Of a stretch of DNA of 64,000 bases, positions 11,736 to 23,176 are shown one piece after another. The position numbers and the translations under genes are program-made. Origin of the DNA: Buddleja alternifolia (taxonomy: Eukaryota > Streptophyta > Magnoliopsida > Lamiales > Scrophulariaceae); NCBI GenBank assembly GCA_019426215.1, contig CM033393.1, positions 27,654,591-27,718,590 on the forward strand, given 5' to 3'. The notes beneath the pieces were generated by a model, which saw only the letters and a list, made by a program, of their open reading frames with translations, searched no databases and had not been told where the DNA came from. Positions within the stretch are counted from its first letter, which is position 1. Each line of letters starts with the position of its first letter.

Positions 11736-13042
11736 ATGACGAGAACTACCAACAGACCGTCCAAGGGTAAGAAAAAAGTGGGTGAGGGTTCCTCTAATGA
11801 GCCCGAGACTCCCGATAATACCCGTTTCGAAAACTCCCAAGTCCAAATTATGTGTCAGAGTTTGAGCACCCCCCGCACCCTCATTAAGGAGCACTATTTA
11901 ACCACCCGGGGACAGACCTCTGTGCACGAATTGATACAGTTCCATCACTTACAGTTTTCTGTCAAAAGCCCGAGGCCATTCGTCTTCCTTGGGTCCTGGA
12001 ATTCTTCAGCTCCGGGGCTTATGATGAGATTGAGACACGAGAATGGCTGGGGACTACCCTTTTGGTACGGGGCAAACATGTCAATTATGAGTTAAGACAG
12101 ATTAGGGAGAGCATAGGCACCCCCAACCCTCAGACATGCGAGTTCACCACTCTTTACAATGCAGGGCGCCTCTGGGTTAGCCTGTCGGATATTTTGCGGG
12201 TTATTGCCCGAGAGGGGTGGGAGTGGGTACCCGGAGAAGCTCATGTCCCCCGTAGGGCTCTACTACCTGAGGCTGCTTTTTGGCTCGACTTCATCCGATT
12301 CAATTTAATACCGAGTACCAATCGGTCAGAGGCAAACAAGGAACGGGCCACCCTCATCTATGCTATTATGTCCAAGAAAGCTGTGGACTTTGCCCGGGTA
12401 ATCCACAAGTCTTTGACGGACCACTTTAGGAAGTTGAAGAATGAGTTAGGGCCATTGATTAACAAAGAATTGGCTAAGCAAAAGGGCGAAGGTCCCACTC
12501 GGAAGAATCCCATCATTCTCCCGTCACTGATCACAGCTTTATGCAAGGCAGCTAAGGTTCCCACATTTCCTATGGAGCGTACTGAGCTCCCTGGTTCTTA
12601 TCTCACCGTGGTAGATGACGACTCCCAGGCTCCTCCACCACCAGCTACTTCCAAGAGGCCTCGCCTGTCTTCATCCCGGTCTACTAGTTCCCCACAGTTT
12701 CCACCTATGGATGCCGCCGCCATTAGACAATTAAAGGATGAATTGAGGGATGAGTTGCGAGATGAGATGAGGGTGGTCATGTCCTACACTTGTGCTTATT
12801 TCCGTCAGCTTCTTGTAGAGCATAATGAGTTTGTCGGTCGGGGGCCGTTTGATTATTCTACTCCTCCACCTTACCCGCACCCCCCGCCTCAGCAGCCCAC
12901 AGATTTGCACGAGTCAGGTGCTCTCGTTCCTGTAGGAGGTGATGATGAGGCTCATAATGATGAGGGTAGCCCGTTGATTGATTTGGATGATCTCGGCGGA
13001 ACGGATGAGGACTACATTGACCGTTTTGGCACCAACGATTAG
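11736..13042 (+). pseudogene. Athila downstream ORF (env position), frameshifted
   Basis: The ATG at 11736 opens a Lys/Ser-rich N-terminus (MTRTTNRPSKGKKKVGEG). Near 11945-11960 the frame shifts by one base, and the rest reads from an overlapping frame to 13042. The second part begins with an EAIRLPWVLEFF and LLVRGKHVNYEL region, which matches the putative plant transposon protein family found after pol in Athila-type elements. It continues with a Pro-rich linker (SQAPPPPATSKRP), a short charged helix (ELRDELRDEMR) and an acidic tail. No signal peptide or membrane segment is visible. The function in the family is unknown; the place in the element is where retroviruses have env, which does not prove an envelope role. 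Confidence 0.7.
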
Positions 13043-14679
13043 GCTTGTCTTGTTTTATTTTCATGCATGTTTCGTTTTGTTTTTGGATATCTTTTGTTGG
13101 GTTGTTGGATATTTTATGTTTTATGTTTGGATGCTTGATGTTTTCTTTCCATGCATGTTTCTCGTTTTTGTTTGTCTCGTTTTGTTTTATTCTATTCTAT
13201 CCAATGTTTGATGCTTTGTATGGCTAGCATTTGTTTACCTATGTAGTGATCGACATAGTGATTGCCATCCTTGGACTTGATTACCTTAAGTGGACTCGGG
13301 TTTGCTTTTCAGCTTCCCTATGGTGACGTGTACTTTGCCCTTCTCTTTTTCGAGCATTGGGGACAATGTTCATGATAAGTGTGGGGGGGGGGGGTACACT
13401 AGATCCATTATAGTCATGTTTATTCATGTTTTACATATTTCGGTCCAAGTTTTTTTGGGGGGGGGGGGGGGTGTTGTACCTCTACATGTGAAATGTGTGC
13501 AATTTTTATTTATTTTTGGATAGAATTTCAACCCGTCACTTGATGAATTAAGCATGGTTAACGTGAATACATGGTATGCATTCTCTATCAATTTGGTTTT
13601 TAATGGCTATACACGCAATTCCTTGTTTGTGAGACCCTAACTAGACTAGATTGACCTTAAGATGATTCACATATGCACATAAATCGAGGGTAGAGGAGTT
13701 GAGTGGGCAATCATTTTGAAACACTTAAAGGCTTGATCCCGGAAATATCAACTTAGAATTTTCACATGTGTTATGAGTTGAGAACGTTAACTTCGTGTGC
13801 TTAATAATAATAAAAAGAGGTTGAACATTGGTATGACTAAAAAAAAATAAAAAAAATCAGGCTTAATAGATACTGGGGGCAAAGAGCACCATGCCTAGAA
13901 TACTGTACTATTAAGCTAATTTGAGCTAGAGCTCAAGCCAATACAAGTGTTGAGTAAATAGGGACCTAGTTTGATTTTGTGGCCTTTGACACTCGAGCGA
14001 TTAAGCCCTTAGGAGTGTCTCCACACTTGATACCCTAAAGCCATCTGGTTTAGGAGTTATTGGCCTAAAGCTCGTTACACGGGTGTCATAGAAAGCCTAA
14101 GAGGATCGAACATTGCACATGGTCTAGCCTCTAATGTTTCGAGTTGAAAGTGCATAAATTAAAGCCGAAAGTGGAATGAAGTGATGAATTTTTAAGTGGC
14201 TATGAAGTTGTATTCAATTCTCGTACCATGTGAATAATCAAAAGTTGATAAATATGGGGTTAATGCTTGAAAAGTGGTAAGAATGCCACTCGACTATAAT
14301 ATTTGAGATTTATTACACTACACCCTTACGATGATCTTTTCGATGTTAAGGCGTAACATGAGTAAGTGGGTGACGTGTATATATATGTAACTTGAGCTTA
14401 AACAGGTGAATTCATACCATTGTGTGCTATTAATCATTGTAATTTACGTTGAGTGATCGGGGTTGAAAATCTTTCGATTTTGTGGGTATATCGTCTGCAA
14501 ACCCTCACGAGACTATAACTCGTCCTTTGAGGTAACTCAAAGGTTCAAAGGCTTATTGCATTCGCTAAATGCAACCGTTTACTCCACGAAAGTGAGTTAG
14601 GTAGTTTTCTCTTTGTTTCTCTCTTTGATTGATGATGTTTCCTTATCTTAAAACTCTTATTGCTCGAGGACCATCAATT
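13043..14679 (+). other. 3' untranslated region of element E
   Basis: There is no credible ORF. The region holds an imperfect hairpin word CATTGGGGACAATG (13355-13368) followed by a second copy of the polypurine-like word, and two G runs (13383-13394 and 13457-13470). Otherwise it is AT-rich. Confidence 0.6.
13374..13394 (+). promoter_or_regulatory. Internal copy of the polypurine-like word
   Basis: GATAAGTGTGGGGG occurs here and again immediately before the 3' LTR (14680). It could be a second plus-strand priming site or a duplicated relic. Confidence 0.45.
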
Positions 14680-14696
14680 GATAAGTGTGGGGGTGT
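14680..14696 (+). promoter_or_regulatory. Polypurine tract of element E
   Basis: GATAAGTGTGGGGGTGT directly precedes the 3' LTR, the position where plus-strand DNA synthesis is primed. Confidence 0.8.
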
Positions 14697-16394
14697 TGAT
14701 AAGAGGCATTTTTACGTGTTTTTAAGCCCCTTTGCGTTTATGTCTTAGATTCATTTATCGCTTGATTCTTGCCACATGTGCGTTTAATTCGTGCATTAAG
14801 TGATTTCAGGTCTTAAATGGATACAATCAAAGAACGGGATGAAAAACGACGTATAAAACAAGTTTAGGCCAAATTGCTACGCACCCCTATGCCCAAGCGC
14901 CTAAAAACCCACGCCCAGGCGCCGGACAAGATGCAAATAACGTCAACATTTTGCTTACCACGCCTAGGCGCCATCCTGTCCACGCCCGGGCGCCGTATCT
15001 ACACCACTTTTCACGTTCGAGCGCTATTTCCGTATGTTTAGAGGCCGAATTGGATGAAGTTCCCTTCTACAATGTTGTAAAACTATGTGTTAGCTTCAAA
15101 TGAGGACTTGAATCATCCAAATCGGAGTTTCGTGGAGAAAGTTATGAATGAAATACGATTGCTGCGCAGGACACATTGCATTTAATTTCAGCATTCTAAT
15201 GCCACGCCTAGGCGTGTCCACACCCGAATTTTGATTCCTTTCAGCCAAAAGATCATCATTTGATGGGGGAATGGAACATTTAAAGCCAAGAGGTCATCAC
15301 ATGTATGGGAGGGATGTCATAAGTATGTTTCTTAGTAGATCTACTTTATGGAATTTTATACTACTCACTTTAAGAGTAGTGGAGGACACACTAGGGGAGA
15401 CACACACTAGGAGCTCAGATTTTGTGGTCTTCTTAAGGCATTTTTCTTCACTTGGGACCGATAACAAGGGGGGGAGGGAGGCATTTGGCCATCACTTTTC
15501 ACTCATCATCATTCATCACCATTCTTCATCACTTTTGGAGGGGAACAAAGAGAGAGGAGTTAAGGATTGAAGTTCAAAAGCAAGGATCCATCATCAATCA
15601 ATTGAGGGAGTTTTAATTACTTGCATTTACATGTTTATTTCCATGAGTATGTATATCTTTGTATTAGATTTTCTTAAGGCCTTGATGAGAGGCTAATATT
15701 GTAGAACTAAGGCCATGTGAAAGCCAATTTATGAATCAATATATGTGAAGTGAATTTTCGTATTAATTCTCATATTGCTTTGTGTGTTGATTTTGAGCTT
15801 TTATCACAATCATGTGCTTGATCACCATATGCTTGGTATCTTGACTAGTCTAGTCATTCGAAAGAAGATAGATTAGGGTTCAATGGAATCAACTCATCAT
15901 CCGAAACTAATGTGGAATTGCCCCTAGACATAGGTAAAGATTTCCGGGTGCGGTTAGCCGGATTTATCCAGGGAAACTCTAGAACGTTAATGCGTGGTTA
16001 TTAATTAGATTCTCGGATAGACATATTTAGAGAACCATCAATTAATCATAGGATTATTATGTGCCGAGACATCGGGTAATAATTATCTAAGGAATTTCCA
16101 CCAAAGCAATAGGAGTCTAATAATTCGAAGAGTAGCTCATCTATATTGACGAGTAGATTCGGTTGTAGCATGTGCCTTAGTCATTTTATCATACGTGAGA
16201 TTTAATCTATAGTTCGTTTCTTTTTGGTTCGTCACTTGCTTACTCGTTTTATTGCAATCTACTTTTGTCCATTTTCATTAATCATAAACTAAAATTCAAG
16301 TTTCCGTGGTTCGACAACCCGGAATTTTTGTCCACTTATTACTACATACGTCTAGTGCACTTGCTATCATAGCACGTTAGCTTTTAGCGTGTCA
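14697..16394 (+). repeat. 3' LTR of element E
   Basis: This LTR has the same length and ends as 1504-3201, with about 16 mismatches by eye. It is followed by the TGATC duplication. Confidence 0.93.
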
Positions 16395-16399
16395 TGATC
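16395..16399. repeat. Target-site duplication of element E, right copy
   Basis: TGATC is identical to 1499-1503. Confidence 0.92.
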
Positions 16400-17893
16400 C
16401 AAGTTGGATTGAAGCCATGCAAGAAGAGCTTAATCAGTTTGAGCGTAGTAAGGTTTGGACGCTAGTACCAAGACCAACTCACCAAGGAATCATTGGAACT
16501 AGATGGGTTTATAGAAACAAGATGGATGAGAATGGCATTGTAATAAGAAACAAGGCCAGACTCGTAGCTCAAGGATATTGCCAAGAAAAGGGTATTGATC
16601 GATGAGACATATGCTTCTGTCGCCCGTCTTGAAGCAATTCTCATGTTTCTAGCGTATGCAGCGTTCAACAAGTTTACAGTATATCACATGGACGTGAAGA
16701 GTGCCTTCCTGAATCGTAAACTCCAAGAAGAAGTATATGTGGAGCAACCACAGGGATTCATCAACAACCATGGTAAGAGTATGGTTTGCAAGCTAGACAA
16801 AGCACTCTATGGGCTTAAGCAAGCACCCCGAGTATGGTATGACACTCTCTCTATCTTTCTTATTGGCAAAGGTTTTTCAAAAGGCAGCGTTGATACAACG
16901 TTATTTAAAATTACGAATAACAAAGATATTCTCTTAGTCCAAATTTATGTTGATGATATTATATTTGGCTCTACTAACAAGCGTCTGTGTGAGAAATTTT
17001 CGAAAATGATGCAAGAACAATTTGAAATGAGCATTATGGGTGAATTAACTTTCTTCTTAGGATTACAAGTTAAACAACTCCCTAATGGCATATTTATTAA
17101 CCAAGCTAAATATACAAGAGTATGATTAAGAAATTTGGTATGGAGAATGCATCATATTCAAAAATTCCAATGAGCCAAACGCTTAAGTTAGATAAAGATG
17201 AAAGTGGAAAAAAAAGTTGATATCACTAATTATAGAGGTATCATTGGATCACTTCTTTATCTTACTGCCAGTAGACCTAATATTATGTTTTTCGTATGCA
17301 TGTGTGCACGATTTCAAGTTGATCCTAAAGAGTCACACTTAATTGCTGCCAAGAAGATCCTTAAATACCTAAAAGGCACACAAAATGTGGGCTTATGGTA
17401 TCCTAGGGATTCTCCTTTTGAACTAATTGGTTACTCAGATGCAGATTTTGTAGTTTGCAAAATAGATCGTAAGAGTACTAATGGTACATGTCAATTTCTA
17501 GGTGATAGGTTAGTTTCATGGCATAGTAAGAAACAATAATCCATAGCTACCTCCACAGCCAAAGCTAAGTATGTAGCTGCAGGAAGTTGTTTTGCACAAG
17601 TGTTATGGATGAGGCAACAACTTAGAGATTATGGTATAATCCTAGGTCCAACCCCCATTCATTGTGATAACCAAAGCGCTCTCGCCATGACTCAAAACCC
17701 CGTTCTCCATTCCAGAACTAAACATATTGACATTAGATACCATTTCCTTCGTGACCATGTTCAAAAGAAAGATATCTTCATGCACTTTATTGGAACTGAC
17801 AAACAATTGACAGATATCTTCACCAAAGCGCTCAACGAACAATGTTTTTTCACTTTCAGAAGTGAATTAGGTATGATTGATTTAAATGCTTAA
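16395..17893 (+). pseudogene. pol: SIRE-type reverse transcriptase and RNase H, element A
   Basis: The region continues the frame broken at 1503. It encodes DPSWIEAMQEEL, the RT palm with VYHMDVKSAFLN, LYGLKQAP and the intact catalytic box IYVDDIIFGS, then RNase H with HCDNQSALAMTQ and a TKHIDIRYHFLRD end, finishing at GMIDLNA and a stop. Lesions seen by comparison with the reverse-strand copy at 55653-56830 are frameshifts near 16600, 17120 and in the A run at 17208, and a TAA at 17537-17539 where Gln is expected. RT copies the element RNA into DNA and RNase H removes the RNA. This copy cannot be translated through. Confidence 0.88.
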
Positions 17894-18757
17894 TCATTTT
17901 GCATCATACTTTATTAGACATATAATTTAGGGGGAATCCACTTGATTTATGTCTAAAAGATTTTCTTAAAAAAAAATGTGTACAAGTTATCAAATTTAGG
18001 GGGAACCTTAAAATTGTACTTGAATATAACTGTAAGCGTCAATGATCAAAATTTTCAGATGCATGATCATCAACGCTCAGTATTATTTATGCATAAAATA
18101 TTGGACTCTCAAACATAAAAAGGACTTTGATCTCAAGCGTCGATATTACAACAGTTATACTAAATACCAAGAAGTGTTATACCAACCAGTGGTATCAGTT
18201 AAGCGTTGAACCAATTCCATTTAACACTTAATATAAAAATGTTTTTAAAAGTCATGCATAAATTTTACACGCTTCTTGAAGTAGTGGATAGACTCAACAG
18301 TCTATTGTGTACTCTATTCACACGCTTCTATCACATCAAACTGGGGGGTAATCAAAAACTTTTCAAAATGACGGTTCAGAGATATCACGTGTTAGTAGAC
18401 GTGTTAATGCACCATCAGGCGCGTGTGTTACACTCTGAAAATGCCAACCGTTTTTAAAATTTTAACTCGGATGTCAAATCTTTATATATGGGAATTACCA
18501 AATGTAACTTCTCTCTCATACACAAAACTCGCGTCCGCAGTTAATGAATTCATGGCAAAGATTAAAATTCTTTACACGTGTCTAAATCCTACAGAGATTA
18601 GAGAACACAAGTTTAAAAAAAAATTCATTACTGTGTCATTTAAAACACAATTTCTGCAGACAAATCTTTCACTTTCACTCAAAGCTTTCTGCAAATCCTA
18701 CTTTCTCTCTCTCTCTCAAAGCAAAAAGAAAATCTCAGTTCATCTCTTTCACTAAAA
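17894..18757 (+). other. Spacer between pol and downstream ORF of element A
   Basis: Two AATTTAGGGGGAA words (17926 and 17995) resemble purine tracts. Three or more AAGCGT words occur. A similar spacer is found reverse-complemented at 54822-55652. No gene is supported here. The downstream ORF may need its own transcript or splicing, but no decisive signal was found. Confidence 0.55.
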
Positions 18758-21700
18758 ATGGCACCAAAAAAATCTTCTGCTACTTCCACCGAGCCTACCA
18801 TCAAGGTTACTGAAGGCCTTGTTGTCAATTGGAAATTTCTATATGAACATCCTCAAATCAACCTGACAAATATGATGGACATGGTAGTCAAGGCTGGGCT
18901 TAAAACTTTCTTGACTCACTATTCCTATCTGTTTCCGACGGAAGTTGACACCTTCTGGAAAACTGCTAAACTCTCAGAGGACAAGAAGTCTATCTCTTGT
19001 CTAATTCCTCTATCCAAGAAGGAGCCTTCCAAGGAATTTATTTTATCTGCTGCCTCCATTTCCAAGAACTTCAATCTCCCAAATGAAGGTGAGGCATTGG
19101 ACTGCGTTACTTTGGATCAAATCAAGGAAGCATGGACAACCATGAGTGCTTACGACGGTGTACCCTACACACAGTATTTTGAAAAAAAAGAACTGGTATC
19201 CAAATACCGACTGTTGGCTGATTTCTGCAGTAAGATCATAGAATGCAGAGTGGGTACCTTTGATAAGGTAAACCCAGTACAATTTCAGGTGATGACGGCG
19301 ATACTCCTCAACATCAAGATCAACTGGAGTGAGTATATTTTTGGAAGATTTCTTGACTGTTTAGGAGCCCCGAATAAACCTTATGGGCTTGTTCTGAGTG
19401 ACCTGCTGTACAACTTAGAGTGTATATACTCGTCTAGTCAACCGCTGAATAAGACTAAGTTACTGGGAAAAAGGATTCTGAGTAATCTCTTCAATCATCC
19501 CAAAGTCGGTGGTGCTGCTAGGCCACTATCTGAGTGTCTGAAAGTACGTCAAGCGTCAGATGGGGAAGCTGAGCGTCTAGTTCTAGAAGAAGCCGTGAAG
19601 CGTCCGGCAACAACAAAGAAGAGGGCTCCCAAAAATCCCAATGCTCAAGTTGTTCCCGCTCCCCAAAAGAGTGATAAGGAAACTGATGAGGATGCAGAGG
19701 TCAAGTTACCTCTCAAGTGGAGAAAGCTGGAAGGCATCATTAAACAAATAGACTTTGAGGAACCAGTTGTTACTCCTCCCGCTCAAAAGCTCACGCTCAT
19801 TGAAGGAATCAATGTAAAGAAGATCTTTAAGCGTCCCAGGACAAGCAAGCGTCAAGCTGCATCTGTTCCTGAGAAGCCTGAGACGATTGAGCCAAGCTCT
19901 CAAGCTGCTGCTGTTGAGCTAAGCGCTCAAATTGCTGTTGAGACAAGTTCTCAAGGTAAGTTTATTTCTTCCCACAGCATTTCTATTCCTACATCTATAG
20001 AAGATCCTGCTCTTATAGAGGATAGTTCATGTATTACAACTTTAGTTCCAGCTGCTGCTGAAGCATCAACAAATGTCCACTTAGATGTTGAGATGACAGA
20101 AGTTGTGGCTATTGCCAAAGACGTTGCCGCAGAAGCTGCTGCAATTGCAACTGAGGAACCTGCTCCCAAAGAGGTTCAAACATCAATTCCTGTTCCGGCT
20201 ATAACAGAGGCACGCTCAGAAGGTCAAAGCATTGATGAAGACGTTACAAAGCCAAGGCACTTCTTCAAGCTGGACACGCTGAACACGATTGATCATTCAA
20301 TCAACTATATGCCCCCAGCGCTAGAAAAAGATTTCATTCCTATAGGCTATAATGAAGAAAGATACATTGTTGTTGAGAATGAGATTGCCCTGCTGATTGA
20401 CACTGACAATAAGATCATGGATATAGTGTTAACCGCTAGGCAAGGAGGTAGAACTTCTAGGTACAATGTGGATTTGGCCTACTACCTAGGATATGGGCAC
20501 AGTAAGTCAACTGGTTTTGCTCTGAGAGACTACAACATCAGAGTATATGATCCTTTTCGCCCAGAGTTTCTCAACCCTTTCATGAAAGTCTTAAATAGAG
20601 AAGGTTACACGCATTTTCCTCTTATAGCAAATAGTGCTGAGAACAAGAAGTCTGCCAATCCTCTTCAACTGTGGAAGAATAAAGGGGTTAATGCCGGTGT
20701 GCGTCTCGAATCTTTGACGGATTTGCTCCAAACTGAAGCTGATGCATATTTTGATAGCGTCTGGAATGCCAACTATCAGACTGATAGATATCGCTTTGAA
20801 TCTATCAGAGATATTCATCATGAAAGCATTCGAGCTATGGTCAACGCTGGACCAGACTACTGTTTGACTAAAGTCAATTGGGTCAAAGCATATGTGGGTC
20901 ATCGATATACTTTCAAAGAATTAGTTCAAGCTCCCCACTTATTTGGCATAGGCATGCATAACAAGAAGCGTCAATTCGCCAAGTATTTCCTAACGAAGCG
21001 TCAACAGAGAGTTGGACCTGTTCTCAAGCTCCCAATCATTCGACATCAAATTGAGCAGTGTTTGCATCAAGACCTTCACAGATTGTCCATTACTCCTCTC
21101 CATTTCAACGCTCAAACATCTACCAGTGGCAGTTCTTCCGTATCTTGCTTGAATCTCGCTCCAAGTCACTGCGAAGATAATTTTAAATTGATGGTGAAGA
21201 TTATGACTCCCCTATCTCTATTTGACAGCATCTTCACTGCAAATCTCAGACAATGGAACGGCTCAGTACTCTACTCATTTCGAGGATATCCATTGCTCCC
21301 TTATATTCGCAAAGAGGTACTCAATCACTATGAGTTTGTCCTCTCACTGCTGGAAAGAAATCAGGGACTGGCCCAAGCTACCTATCCTTATCTAGAAGAA
21401 TACTACAGTTCGTACGTACCTGAATCTCAACTTCTTCAACATCTTCCAACAGATAGATTGATTGGATTTTCTAGAGATTACTGCCCAGATGCAATTTTCT
21501 CTATCTGCCAAGCGCCGTCCAAAGTCTTCCCGAATCATATGTTCGATATCATTGGTCCCATATACAGCAGGGCCATAGATAGTCCACTTCGCACATTAAT
21601 TCAAGGTACTTGCCTTCTTCTTCACCATCTGACTGAACTTCTGAAAGCCGCTTCCAATTCTATTGCCGATGCAGCAAATTGAAACTTCCAATTCGATGAT

Positions 21701-22945
21701 TTTTGCCATACAGAATCAGTGCTTGAAGACGAATCTGCTAAGTTGGTTGAAGTGTTTGAACCAGCAGAAGTCACAAGTATTCCAGCGTCTGCTGAAGAAC
21801 CAGTTCAAGCGTCTCCACCAGAGGATATTTCTGACGCGCCTGAACTCATTGATTCTGTTGCTGCTGATAGTGCTGAGGATCTCTCAATTGATGTACACGG
21901 TACAATTTTTGATCCTGCATATCAAGCTCCCCTTTACTCACTCAAGCAAACATCCAGATTTAAGCGACCGGCTCCTCAAGCGGTTCCATCGGATGTGAGT
22001 CAAACGTTTGGACCTTTGCTGAAATTTGTATTAGAGGAGATAAGCAATCACACTACTCAGAATGAAGAATCTCTTCACTGGATTAAGACCGATTTAGCAA
22101 AGATTGAATCCCAAATCTTGAACGCTCAAATAGGTCATATGAAAGGTTCTGCTCAAGCGGCTGTTGGTGAGTGTCAAAAAGAATTTCAAGAAATGAGTGA
22201 CGCTACTCGAGCCAACCAACTAGCCATGAAAGAACAATTTGAAAAGCGTCTAGACTCCTTAGAGACCTCATTGAATGATGCTACCAGTGCTAAGATCCTA
22301 GCTTTGCAGGAACATTTCGACAAGCGTCTGGATGATCTTACAGATTCTATGTCTCAAATTACTCATCAGGTCAGTTTACTCACAGAACATTTTCAAAAGA
22401 GTGATGATGGCAATAAGGGGGAAGAGAAAAGGAAAGGAAAGTTGAGGAGAGCGTCCAGTTCAAGTGCTCAAGAACCTCCTCCGCCTTCGAAGCGCCAGCT
22501 ACTATCTCCTCCTTCTGCGCTAAGTCTTCCATCTTGGATAATTGTTGTTGGGGTAAGTGATTCTACTGGAGCGCCTAGTAGAACGATAAGAGAACCTCCA
22601 AAAGCACTGTATCCAAATCTACCAATACCTTCTCGGGCACTGCTTGAACAGTTTGACATCCCTCTTCAAACAGCATCTATTCCAGAACCTACAGATCCAA
22701 GAATTTTAGCTGAAGAAAGGCAAATGTCTGACTTCAACCGAACTTTCAGAATTTGCCTAAGGTATATTGGTATTGACCCAACTGATTGGGACAAGCACTT
22801 TGCTTCTTTCAAGAAGAGACAAAAGGAAGAAAATAAGCTCATAATCGACAAAGATCATGAAGCGATGATGACTTTGGAAGATAACCTAACTGAAGCTATC
22901 CGAGCTGAAATGCCCAAGCGATACAAAGTTAGACGAAGTCACTAA
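18758..22945 (+). pseudogene. Large SIRE downstream (env-position) ORF, one nonsense codon
   Basis: The ATG at 18758 begins MAPKKSSATSTEP. The same frame runs about 1395 codons to 22945, broken only by a TGA at 21680-21682 where the copy at 50560-54821 has a Trp codon. Regions in order are: a folded N-terminal domain about residues 20-240; a Pro/Ala/Lys-rich linker about 260-500 with many SAQ-like words; a second folded domain about 510-900; and a C-terminal coiled coil about 1090-1210 (EKRLDSLETSLND, DKRLDDLTDSM) ending in a basic tail. Compared with the other copy it lacks about 34 residues after DNKIMDIV. I see no signal peptide or membrane helix, so an envelope role is not supported. It sits where SIRE elements carry an env-like ORF of unknown role. 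Confidence 0.75.
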
Positions 22946-23162
22946 GGTTTCTTTGATTTACATTATCTATATTCTTGTCTTGTATGAAATTTTTGTTCAT
23001 TTGTAAAAATGCGTGTAATCATTGATATATATAAAATGCATTTTTCAGCTGAAACATCTCGTTGAAGCGTAACTAACTTTAACTAACGTTATCTAACCAA
23101 AGCTAACTTTTATTTTGGTTGTCTAACTCTTGAACTATAAAAGAGTAAGTATTGTCATCATC
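22946..23162 (+). other. 3' untranslated end of element A
   Basis: AT-rich, with the repeated word TAACTTT/AACTAAC (23070-23110). No gene. The same text is found reversed at 50351-50559. Confidence 0.6.
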
Positions 23163-23176
23163 AAAAAGGGGGAAAT
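23163..23176 (+). promoter_or_regulatory. Polypurine tract of element A
   Basis: AAAAAGGGGGAAAT lies directly before the LTR start TGTTAGG. The identical tract occurs reversed in element B at 50337-50350. Confidence 0.85.

Larger units (their letters stand above)
1504..16394 (+). mobile_element. Athila-type Ty3/gypsy retrotransposon E, full-length frame
   Basis: Both LTRs are 1698 bases, start TGATAAGAGG and end GCGTGTCA. An Asp-tRNA-type primer site follows the 5' LTR, and a purine tract precedes the 3' LTR. Between them lie gag-protease-RT-RNase H, integrase and a downstream ORF, the order usual for Athila. TGATC flanks both ends. I count about 16 differences between the LTRs (about 1%), so this insertion is young. 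Inside lies solo LTR F (7581-9494). Coding lesions are a catalytic Asp replaced by His in RT, an in-frame TGA at 7381, the F insertion and a frameshift in the downstream ORF. Confidence 0.93.

Noticed and set aside
18758..22945. Calling the downstream SIRE ORF an envelope glycoprotein
   Set aside because: No signal peptide, fusion peptide or membrane helix is visible; only its position suggests env.
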